Below, in pieces: positions 50,340-59,881 of a stretch of DNA of 64,000 nucleotides (position 1 is the stretch's first letter; each line of letters begins with the position of its first letter). The DNA is from Notolepis coatsorum (Eukaryota > Chordata > Actinopteri > Aulopiformes > Paralepididae). A program made the translations under genes and the position numbers. The stretch is taken from NCBI GenBank assembly GCA_963971535.1, contig OZ020589.1, positions 84,462,955 through 84,526,954 on the forward strand, given 5' to 3'. The notes below the pieces were generated by a model. The model was not told where the DNA came from and did no database searches. It saw nothing but the letters and a program-made list of their open reading frames with translations.

Positions 50340-51510
50340 GAGAGAGAGCATTTTAGTAAAGTTACATTTTCAACAAGATTGCTGCTATTTAAACACTTCA
50401 TGGAAACGGGGTAACGTTAACCTTATGTCGACTGTAGTATTGTATGACCTCGACATAACGTTTAAACGTTAATGTTACTCCGTTTCCATGAAGTAATTAT
50501 AAAAGTGGCCAGCTAAGATAACGGAGCTAACAGCTAGCAGTAGCTAACGTTAGCTGAACGCTGTAACGTTACAACGTTATGCGGCATCAGTAGACAACGT
50601 ATCATGTATTAAACTAGAGTTAAGATCGCTAATCTACCTTGTTGTTGGCTTGTTGATAAAGTATATCCACTCCATGGCATTGTCCATCCAGCCTGTGTTG
50701 ATGTCCATCCATTGTTGTCCCTCCGCATCCATAGTTGTTTCAAATCTTTTTTTTCTTGCATTGTCCGTCTTTCAAACGGTGTTGATTTGATGGATTTAAC
50801 AGAATTATCCAATTCCATGGTGGTAGCTTTAGCTAACTATAAATCGAAATGAAAATACTCAGTCCTTGAATAAACCGAAGGCGTCTTTTCTTTTTCTCTA
50901 TTGTGAACTGTAGTTGCTGTTGTTGACGAGTCGACTGAACTGCTGTTGCTGTGATAAGAACTACCTCCTCCTGGCGCATTCTCTCTCTAAGCCAACCCGA
51001 GAAATGCGGCTACGGAAAAAAACTGGCATCGCGTCGGCCAATCAGAGAGCGTCTCCACGAAAATGCGGCTACGGAAATTCTTCACGGAAGTTCACGCTGC
51101 TGCCTAGACCGCTTCAAATCGCGCCCGGATTCCAACATAATAGTCATATTTCAACGCACAACGCGCTATGCACTGATTGGCTGTGACGGAGACAGCGATC
51201 AAACTGTGACGCGCACTCAGAGCGCTATCGCTTCTAGCCCGGGCGAGAAATACGAAAAAATAAAAAAAAACGTCACTTCCTGCTCATGAAAACGATGTTT
51301 TTTTAATTTAGATAATAACGTTATATTGTGCATTGGAAATACAAACATACTTAAAATGAGTAAATATTATTCATTTTAAACATGTTTATATTATTTATAG
51401 GGCTATAAAACACAAAAACGAAAAAGTTTTATTTTCTTCTTCTCTGATTTAACAGCAGCTGGCAGCAGGTGGGTCGGCGCCCTTGCGCCCCTAGTGGCGA
51501 GCCGCCACTG
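49945..51510. mobile_element. Non-autonomous hAT element with long internal hairpin
   Basis: CAGTGGCGGC... and ...GCCGCCACTG ends, both with CGCCACTAGGGGCGC nearby, lie between perfect ATAGTATG duplications (49,937-49,944 and 51,511-51,518). It holds (CT)n at about 50,116-50,171 and (GA)n at 50,280-50,348, which could pair, and an imperfect hairpin at 50,396-50,494. A minus-strand transposase-like first exon is at 50,609-50,818. No catalytic domain remains. Confidence 0.88.
50609..50818 (-). pseudogene. Possible first-exon remnant of a ZMYM-like hAT transposase
   Basis: The minus-strand frame begins MELDNSVKSIKSTPFERRTM. 'K.TPF.RRT..EK...K.LG' is how TTF-domain hAT proteins resembling zinc-finger MYM-type 1 commonly open. 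After about 30 codons the similarity fades. A TATA-like ATAAATCG/TATAAA upstream is not clear. I regard it as an exon kept by internal deletion; moderate to low confidence. Confidence 0.4.
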
Positions 51511-51576
51511 ATAGTATGTATGTGTGTGTGTGTGTGTGTGTGCTCTCTCATGCGCTAAGGCTGCCTCGCTAAACCG

Positions 51577-51916
<340 letters not shown>

Positions 51917-52018
51917 TATTTATTTCTGGAGCCTCTATTTATCCACTCTGGTTGGATGGTGTATTGTACTTGTGCTGTATAATAACAATACATTTGAATC
52001 TAATCTAATCTAATAAGG
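51917..52018 (+). repeat. LINE 3' tail with (TCTAA)n
   Basis: 'GCTGTATAATAACAATACAT' followed by TTGAATC and (TAATC)n is a LINE terminus. It abuts the following LINE and probably derives from a different insertion. Confidence 0.45.
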
Positions 52019-52066
52019 GGGAGATGACGACAGCCTTCACGAGGCCTTCCCTGTAAGTAGCAAGAG

Positions 52067-55000
52067 ATGGTGCAAGACCAACTTGTGAAACGAATGTCGC
52101 CAACTAAACGTCGAGCAGGCAGGCCAAGGTACGGTGGAGCGTCCTACTCAGGACGGGCGGTCATACCGGCCGTCGAAAACCGCGGCCTACCAGTGCTCCA
52201 ACTCAATGTCGAGGGCCTCACCAGCGCCAAACTCGAGATCGTACGTCACCTGGCTGATTCCAATGGGGCAGCGGTGGTGCTCCTGCAGGAGACACACTGC
52301 ACAAACGATAACATCCTCAAGATGCCTGGTTTCCATCTAGCCGGGTCCATCCACAACAAGCAACATGGTGTGGCAACCTTCGTGAGGACTGAACTAAGCT
52401 GGTCAGCCAGTAGCCAATCCCCACCAGGCACCAACATCGAGTGGCTGGTTACTAAAATCCAGGAAACTTCAGTCATCAACGTATATAAGCCCCCACCATC
52501 AGAGCTGGCTGCTACGTCCCTCCCGTCCATAACTGCACCCGCCATCTACGCAGGTGACTTCAACTGTCAACACACAGACTGGGGTTACAACTACACAACA
52601 CCTAACGGAGAGGCGCTCAGCGAATGGGCCTCCAACATCGATGCTCTGCTGTTGTACGACCCCAAGGAGCCGCCAAGCTTCTTCTCTGCACGCTGGAACA
52701 CCTCTACCAACCCAGACCTGGCCTTTGCCGTATGCTGGAGCAATGACCCGAAACCAGAAAGACGCGTCCTAGACAGGTTTCCCGACTCACACCACCGACC
52801 ATCCATCATTAAAGTCCCATCACTGGTGCAACCGGTATTAGGGAAGCCTGTCAAAAGATGGAACTTTCGAAAGGCCAACTGGGAGGTATTTGCTCAGGAG
52901 ACGGATAAGAGGGCAGCTGGTCTGCCAGACCCAGATGCAGCCGATGTGGACGCCGCCTATGAGGCCTACTGTGGGGTCCTCCTGGGTGCGGCAAAGAAGA
53001 CCATCCCACGCGGCTACAACAGGAACTACATCCCTGGTTGGGACGAGGAGTGCAGCCGCCTCCTGTGCGACCACCAGAGCGCTGGCTCCAGGGAAGAGGT
53101 GGATGCGACTGCAGCGGCACTGCTCCAGAGACTGGACAGCACGCGTAGAGACAGATGGACTGAAGTAGTTGAATCAATTGACTTTACCCATTCTAGTCGG
53201 AAGGCGTGGCAAACGATCAACCAGCTTACAGGCAGATGTACGAAGCCCCCAAGCTGCCCAGTCACTGCAGATGCCATCGCCTCCGAGCTCCTGAAGAACG
53301 GTCGTTACCCAGACGCAGACAAAGATGTTACCCGCCTGATAACACAGGAGGTGTTTTCCCTCTCCAAGGTGGCCAGTGTAGATTCTAACCTCTCAGGAGA
53401 GTTCACAGCAGATGAACTCGATGAGGCCATGAGTAAGCTCAAGACGGGCAAATCTCCAGGCCGTGACAACATCCACCCGGAGTTTATCACCCACCAGAGC
53501 ACAACAACATCTGACTGGCTCTGTGCATTCTTCTCTGCATGCTATCAGAGGTGCAAGATCCCCAAGACCTGGCGTCGTGCTTCTGTAATTGCCCTGCCAA
53601 AGCCAAACAAACCTGCGGAAGACCCCAAGGCATATCGACCCATCTCGCTGCTCTGTGTTCCATTTAAGATATTGGAAAGAATGATCCATAGCCGCATTGA
53701 GCCAGTAATTGACACACAGCTCCCACAGGAACAGGCCGGTTTCCGACGTGGTAGATCAACAGTGGACCAGGTAACACTACTGTCTCAAGACATCGAGGAC
53801 AGCTTCCAGGCTAATGAGAAAGCGGGGGTAGTGTACCTGGACCTGACTGCCGCATACGATACTGTCTGGCACCGTGGACTCCACCTGAAGCTGATGAGGA
53901 TGGTACCTGATCGGCTCATGGTGAAGTTTATCATGGAGATGTTGTCTAACCGCAGTTTTGTCCTACACACCAGCGATGGCCAGCGCAGCAGGCTCAGAAG
54001 ACTGAGGAACGGTGTCCCACAGGGGTCAGTCCTTTCTCCGATGCTGTTTAATATTTACATCTACGATCTCCCAGTCACAGCATCCAGAAAGTACGGCTAT
54101 GCGGACGATCTTGCCATTATGCTGAGAAGACCCACATGGAAGGCACTGGAGGACGGTCTTAACCAAGACATGGACATCCTAGTAGCCTATCTACAAAAGT
54201 GGCGCCTACAGCTCAGCACCAGCAAGACCGTTTCAGCAGCATACCATCTCTGCAACAGAGATGCCAAGAGGGAACTGGAGGTATATGCTGACCACAAGCG
54301 TCTGGAGTCCCAACAAGCCCCTAAATACCTTGGCGTGCGTCTGGATCGGACACTGTCCTTCAAACAACACCTCGAAGATGTCAGGGCAAAGACAACATCA
54401 AGGGTTGCGCTGATCCGACGCCTCGCAGGTACAACCTGGGGAGCCACTGCCAAGACCCTTCGGATATCCACCCAAGCCCTGGTCTTCTCGGCAGCAGAGT
54501 ACTGTGCCCCAGTCTGGAGCAGAAGCCTGCACGTTAAAAAAGTTGATGCGGCTACTAACAACGCCCTCCGGATCATCACTGGATGCCTGAAGGCTACACC
54601 CGTCTTCCTGCTGCCAGTCCTTGCAGGAATCGCACCAGCTGGCCTACGACGAGAGGCTGCCACTCTCGCCCTAGCAAGGAAGGCAGTGAAGCATGACTGG
54701 CACATCCTACACAACACCACAACAACAACAGCACCTATGAGCAGACTCAAGTCCCGCCACCCCTACAACAAGGTGGCACAAGAGATGCTCCGTTCCACCA
54801 CTGAGGACCTATCCAGAAATGGATGGCTGGCGGCAGCCTGGAAGAGAGAGTGGGAGAGTGCTGGGCCATCCCGTATCCACCACCACATCTGGGATCCAGG
54901 AGATGGCGCCACAGGAGACGATCTTCCACGCCGGCAATGGGTTCTGCTGAACCGTTTAAGATCTGGGGTTGGTCGCTTTAAAGCATCATTAAAAAAGTGG

Positions 55001-55162
55001 GGCCTGGCAGACAGCGCTGCATGTGAGTGTGGAGACCCTGAGCAGACTGTTGACCACATCCTGACCATCTGCCCCCTATACAAACCACCCTCGGAAGCCA
55101 GCCTCTTTGATGTGGGACCAGAGTTAAGGGCATGGCTACAAGATACGGAGTTGGACCTCTGA
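52067..55162 (+). CDS. LINE ORF2: endonuclease-reverse transcriptase, uninterrupted 1,031 codons
   Basis: The ATG frame has no stop or shift. An N-terminal APE-type endonuclease (about residues 40-260) shows LPVLQLNVEGL, LLQETH, AGDFNCQHTDWG and DSHHRPSI. RT (about 480-760) shows LKTGKSPGRDNIHPEF, 'VVYLDLTAAYDTVW' (motif A), 'NGVPQGSVLSP' (motif B) and YADDLAIM (motif C). The C-terminus has CECGDPEQTVDHILTICPLY, a C-x-C-x7-H-x4-C knuckle. This matches I/Jockey-group LINEs; the clade is uncertain. The endonuclease end reads SHH where SDH is usual. No ORF1 is seen upstream, so the copy is probably 5'-truncated despite its intact ORF2. Confidence 0.88.
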   Translation: MVQDQLVKRMSPTKRRAGRPRYGGASYSGRAVIPAVENRGLPVLQLNVEGLTSAKLEIVRHLADSNGAAVVLLQETHCTNDNILKMPGFHLAGSIHNKQHGVATFVRTELSWSASSQSPPGTNIEWLVTKIQETSVINVYKPPPSELAATSLPSITAPAIYAGDFNCQHTDWGYNYTTPNGEALSEWASNIDALLLYDPKEPPSFFSARWNTSTNPDLAFAVCWSNDPKPERRVLDRFPDSHHRPSIIKVPSLVQPVLGKPVKRWNFRKANWEVFAQETDKRAAGLPDPDAADVDAAYEAYCGVLLGAAKKTIPRGYNRNYIPGWDEECSRLLCDHQSAGSREEVDATAAALLQRLDSTRRDRWTEVVESIDFTHSSRKAWQTINQLTGRCTKPPSCPVTADAIASELLKNGRYPDADKDVTRLITQEVFSLSKVASVDSNLSGEFTADELDEAMSKLKTGKSPGRDNIHPEFITHQSTTTSDWLCAFFSACYQRCKIPKTWRRASVIALPKPNKPAEDPKAYRPISLLCVPFKILERMIHSRIEPVIDTQLPQEQAGFRRGRSTVDQVTLLSQDIEDSFQANEKAGVVYLDLTAAYDTVWHRGLHLKLMRMVPDRLMVKFIMEMLSNRSFVLHTSDGQRSRLRRLRNGVPQGSVLSPMLFNIYIYDLPVTASRKYGYADDLAIMLRRPTWKALEDGLNQDMDILVAYLQKWRLQLSTSKTVSAAYHLCNRDAKRELEVYADHKRLESQQAPKYLGVRLDRTLSFKQHLEDVRAKTTSRVALIRRLAGTTWGATAKTLRISTQALVFSAAEYCAPVWSRSLHVKKVDAATNNALRIITGCLKATPVFLLPVLAGIAPAGLRREAATLALARKAVKHDWHILHNTTTTTAPMSRLKSRHPYNKVAQEMLRSTTEDLSRNGWLAAAWKREWESAGPSRIHHHIWDPGDGATGDDLPRRQWVLLNRLRSGVGRFKASLKKWGLADSAACECGDPEQTVDHILTICPLYKPPSEASLFDVGPELRAWLQDTELDL

Positions 55163-55610
55163 CGTTACACGAAAGAAGAAGAAGAAGGTGGCGGGGGCAC
55201 CGGGGCCGGGGGGGTGGCATTCCCATCGCTGTGCATGGCGGTGTGAGTGGCGCGTGGGCTGTTTGTGTTTTCCTTCGGTCATGGCGTGCTTTATCGGGGG
55301 GTGTGTCTTGGATGGGGATGTGGTGGGGATTGATGTGTGGGGTGTTTGGGGGACTGACTGTTCCGGGGGGGTTCACATGCCTTCGCGTGACATTGTACTA
55401 TTGTTTTTATTTAGTCAATTTGTGTGCTGATTTTATGCCTACAGTATGTTCATTTTATACTAATTGCTGTGGTGCACTCTGGACTGTGGTCCATGTATTA
55501 TATTATAGAAATATGTGGATTGAAATGTCTGTACAACAACATTGAAAATAAGGGTGCCCTCAATTGTATTTTTGAGAATAAATAAAGGTTGATGATGAAT
55601 GAGGCCCATT
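55163..55610 (+). other. LINE 3' untranslated region
   Basis: G-rich sequence with many GGGG runs, then AATAAATAAAGG and a short (TGATGA) terminus near 55,597. It lies downstream of ORF2 on the same strand. Confidence 0.55.
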
Positions 55611-55645
55611 GTTCCCTCCTTCCAAAGTTCCCTCAGCTTAACCTC

Positions 55646-56352
55646 TTAAAGAAAAACTCCAACATTTTGGGAAATTAGCTTATTTGCCATCTACCCTGGA
55701 GTTAGACAAGAAGATACATACCTTTTTTCTTCTCTGTGCATGCAGTAGGAGTAGGAAGACGCACACCGTTAGCCTAGCTTAGCGTCAGTCACTGGAAGTA
55801 GGTTCCTCCATTAGCTTAGTTCCCAACGTCTTCCTACTCCTACTGCATGCACAGAGAAGAATAAGGTATGCATCTTCTTGTCTAACTCCAGGGTTCCCAA
55901 AATGTTGGAGTGTTAAGATACATACCTTTTTCTTCTCTGTGCATGCAGTAGGAGTAGGAAGACGTGCACCGTTAGCCTAGCTTAGCGTCAGTCACTGGAA
56001 GTAGGTTCCTCCATTAGCCTAGTTCCCAACATCTTCCTACTCCTACTGCATGCACAGAGAAGAATAAGGTATGCATCTTCTTGTCTAACTCCAGGGTTCC
56101 CAAAATGTTGGAGTGTTAAGATACATACCTTTTTCTTCTCTGTGCATGCAGTAGGAGTAGGAAGACGTGCACCGTTAGCCTAGCTTAGCGTCAGTCACTG
56201 GAAGTAGGTTCCTGCATTAGCCTAGTTCCCAACGTCTTCCTACTCCTACTGCATGCACAGAGAAGAAAAAGGTATGTACAGTATCGTCTTGTCTAACTCC
56301 AGGGTAGATGGCAAATAAGCTAATTTCCCAAAATGTTGGAGTGTTCCTTTAA
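55646..56352. mobile_element. Foldback element with amplified palindromic core
   Basis: TTAA (55,646-55,649 and 56,349-56,352) flanks long inverted arms: AACTCCAACATTTTGGGAAA... on the left and its reverse complement on the right, through CTGGAGTTAGACAAGAAGAT. Between them a palindromic unit of about 205 bp (two arms around GGAAGTAGGTTCC) is repeated about three times, starting near 55,710, 55,914 and 56,119. Non-coding and TTAA-targeting, hence piggyBac-like. Confidence 0.8.
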
Positions 56353-56700
56353 TGCAACGGCCCACATGTGGGCCCTCGTGAGGACGATTTGCCCACTGCG
56401 CAACGAGCCACTTTGCCATTTTTGCCATTTTTTTTATACATTTACATTTACATTATATATATATATAGAATTAAAGCCCTATTTGTTGCCTGTCGATTGC
56501 CGTTTCAGGATGACAAAATCCAATTACATGATGTGACGTGTGCGCCATAGTACATGGCAGAGTCAGATTACCACCCCCGACTCCTGGGGCTCTAGCTCCG
56601 TCAATCATTTGGCGATCTCGAGAAGGTTGTAGCCAATGAGTTTGGCTTTCCAATGATACCCTACGTGGGGATGTGCGAATCAGGGATCTAGGTGAAAAGT
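56353..56700 (+). repeat. Copy 3 of the GGCCCACATGTGGGC repeat family
   Basis: It starts at the shared TTAA with TGCAACGGCCCACATGTGGG, the inverse of the 3,640 end. It continues through AATTAAAGCCCTATTTGTTG and CGTCAATCATTTGGCGATC, which invert the 47.7-48.0-kb copy. No coding region. Confidence 0.6.
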
Positions 56701-56982
56701 CACAAGCGAAAACAGGAAGAGAAAATAACACTGAATAAATTGAAGTCAATGAGGAAAAGGAAACCTGCAGAGCTTTTTTTTTTTTACACATGTAGCAACC
56801 TGAAAATATGGCTATTATTCAGATGTGCTGACTTGCCTTTTATCTCCCCTTTGTGCACAAAGACATGTTGACTAGTTTCCATTGATATTCTCACGAACAA
56901 TGACGCAAGCTTCTCTTTCTTCTATTGGCTGGAATATGGATTATACACAGTATCTCTGGATCATATTCACCATAATTTTCCC
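56701..56982. other. No gene recognised
   Basis: Non-coding sequence between the repeat and the presumed Gypsy LTR start. Confidence 0.45.
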
Positions 56983-58633
56983 TGTAAGACTAGTAGGCGG
57001 TACCAGCAGGGGGCGGTGGCAGGCAGAGAGTGTACGGGAGAGAGGCAGGCAATGAGGCAGAGGGAATCACCTGGAGGAGGGAGGAACCGGAAGTCCTCTT
57101 CAGCTTGGGATGTAGCCGTGAACGGTTGCAGCTACAACGGGAGGTGCTTTGGAATAGCCCCGTTAAAGAACCACCAGAGAGCCCCGCCGGAGCGAGCGAC
57201 GGGTTATCCTAGGACTATCCGTGATAGTGCGTGAGTAAGAGAGACTGAGCCCCAGGACTGACGTCAATAGATATCGGGTTATAGTAGCAGCGTGACGGTA
57301 TAATTAGCATGCTGCTAACGGCTATATTGACTCCAGTGCACCCTGAGCACGAGGAGCTGAAGAAGGCCGGTGGTATAGTCAACCACGTTGCGCCACAGTA
57401 TAACCGTGTAGCAGGTGGGCTGGTTGGGACCCAGAGTGTAGCTTCAGTGTGAGTGAGGGCAAGTTTATGGATGCGCGTCGACTCTGCACCGGCTGTCTAC
57501 AACCGTTCTGCACCGGCTGTCTTCAGGCCAACACGGGAGGTCGTCCCGACCGGCAGAGGTCGCCAACACCCAGCACACGCTCTCAGCTCACTACTGCCCC
57601 TCTGCTCCAGCCCCGCTTGCTAGCACCCGCGACGAGAGAGTTCGACGCCATCTTGCCACCCGGATGGTGGTGGTGCGGCGCGGCCGCCATTTTGGTTGAG
57701 TACAATCGAGCATCAATGCTCCGGATCTATTACACAGTACACAGTGTGGTGCAGCCTGCGGGCGAAGCTAATGGTTGCTAACTACAGTTCATAAGGGGTA
57801 CCCCAAACATTACATGCCGGCATTAGCATAGGACTTTTGTTTGGTAAAGTGGGCCCACATTTTTGGTTTCCTTTAAGTGTGATAACGTGTTTGTTCATTA
57901 ATAATATTTTCCCATCTAATTAACCCTTTCCCTGTGGGGAAGTTACAGACCTGGTGCATCATAAGTAAAGCCTAGAGAGGTATTATACAGGGTGCTGACC
58001 CAGACGTGGGTGATGAGTCAAACACATTGAAGTATATTATCCCTGATACTAACCCAGAGGTGGGTGTATAATATACATGTTTATGAGGTATTGAGTTATA
58101 AACGGAACTATAGTGGGACTTCAGTCCATTTGACCACTCTTATTAAATCATTGTAACTGACCAGTATCATTAGCATTAAAGAATTAGATGGGAGTTCTGT
58201 GTGCGTGTCCATTCATGAGCCGTTTAACAACTCTTTTGGTGTGGGTAATGTTAATACAATTAACCCCTTCCTATTCCACCTTTCCTTTTTTATTGTAAGG
58301 TTTCTAGTGTCACTGAGGGAGGGTACTGTTTGCGGGGGGAACCAAGTTATTTATTTACAATTCAGTCATTAGGTGTGGGAGGGTTACAGGAGTAATTGGG
58401 GGAAGTGGGAGCGTGTTGGGGAGTACTGCTGACCGCCCTGCTGCTGTGGAGGGAGACCAGAGTACCAGACCAGGTTGGTAAATCCCGGGCCCCATCCACT
58501 CACACTGCCAGCCTCCAGTTGAAGCTCCAGACTCAAAGACGGAGGTGCAGTCAGACAGAGCTCTACTGTGTCTCGCTACCCAGTGATTGTGCCCACCCGT
58601 TCCCACGAAGCAGGGATAATCCACCCTGTTACA
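56983..58633 (+). repeat. Gypsy 5' LTR (left edge inferred)
   Basis: The right edge is fixed by the primer site at 58,636: the LTR ends CCCTGTTACA. The left edge is inferred from TGTAAGAC at 56,983, which mirrors TTACA. The 3' LTR is outside the window, so the edge cannot be confirmed. It contains GC-rich sequence with CGCCATCTTG and GCCGCCATTTTGG, both YY1-like. Confidence 0.65.
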
Positions 58634-58635
58634 TT

Positions 58636-58653
58636 TGGCGTCACGAACAGGAT
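58636..58653 (+). promoter_or_regulatory. Gypsy primer binding site, tRNA-Ser
   Basis: TGGCGTCACGAACAGGAT is the reverse complement of ATCCTGTTCGTGACGCCA, the 3' end of vertebrate tRNA-Ser(CGA) including CCA. It lies two bases after the LTR end. Confidence 0.8.
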
Positions 58654-58700
58654 ACACATCCTACTCCACTCCCTCGTACGTGACGACTAAGAGACCTAAG

Positions 58701-59881
58701 ATGTTGGAGGGCGACACCCCGAAGCCGGAGGTCGGAGCCGGGCCGTCCCGGGCGGAGCAACGAGATGACCCGCCGGCCCCTCTCAAAGAGGAAGGAGGGA
58801 AATCCGAGACGGTGCAGACCTTGGCCGCAGAAGTGGAGTTCCTAAAGGGTCAACTCCAGGACCAGGCGGGGGCATCCTGGACCACCAGGCCGAACAACTG
58901 GAACGGGCCAGGCGCCAAGAGTCGCTTGCCGTGGCACAGGCCATGATCCTACAGCTCCCTCCAGCGCCCCTCCCGGTGGTGTACGTCCAACGAGAGCGGA
59001 AGTGCAGCGAATTTGGAGGTGAGAAAGAGAGGGGGGAACTGCCTGTGGAAGACTGGATCCAGGCAATGAGGACCCATCTCCGTGCCAGTCGAGTGCCCGC
59101 GGAGGAACAAGCGGACTGTCGTACAGCTTCACCTCAAAGGCGAGGCGAAGCAGACGGTACGCTTCCGGACGGAGGGAACTGTCCCCGACACGGAAGCCTT
59201 GTTCTCGCTCCTCGAAGAAACCTATGGGGACAAGGTCCCGGTCAGCGTTCGTCTGGGGGAGTTCTTTGACCGAAGACAGGCCGCTGGCGAGACCGTGCGC
59301 CAGTTCGCATATGACCTGCAGGAGAGGATCCGTCGCCTACGACGTCGGGCGCCTACACAGGTCGCCGACGCCGCCGCCCTGCTGCAGGAGCGGTTTGTGG
59401 TGGGCCTCAGAGACGAGGCCCTGAGGAGAGAAATGCGGAAGTACATGAGGGAGGACGGGACGCGGCCGTTTCCCCAGGTACTGAAGGCGGCGATCGATTG
59501 GACGGAGGACGAGCTGGTCCTCCCCTCCGACAAGGGTCCCCCCCGGGGCTTGGTCCACGCAGCGGCCGGGGAGGGACGGGAGACCCCGCTGAGCGTTGAC
59601 ACGCTGCAGGAGACTATTAGGCAGCTCCAGGCAGGAATGGAGCGGCTAGGTGCGCGCCAAGAGCAACTAGTCCAGGCCTTCCAACAAGAACGTGACGCGC
59701 CCCGGAGAGGCGCCACCGGACGGCGACGCCGAGACGACGCGACCGCCGCCACGCGGGAACCACCCCGCCGAGACGAAGACGGCAGGCTGATCTGCTATGC
59801 CTGCAATCAGCCGGGCCACATCAGCAGGGATTGCCCCCGCTCGGCCAGCGAGCCACGCCCCGCCTCTACTCCCAACCCCGA
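58701..59881 (+). pseudogene. Gypsy gag, two frameshifts
   Basis: The first ATG after the primer site (58,701) begins MLEGDTPKPEVGAGPSRAEQ. A G-run at about 58,866 shifts the frame (continuing ..AVAQAMILQLPPAPLPVVYV) and near 59,115 it returns (VQLHLKGEAKQTVRF). The capsid region includes 'VPVSVRLGEFFDRRQ..GE' and 'QFAYDLQERIRR'. A single CCHC knuckle CYACNQPGHISRDC lies at 59,797-59,838. The protein would form particles, but this copy cannot make it intact. Confidence 0.85.
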
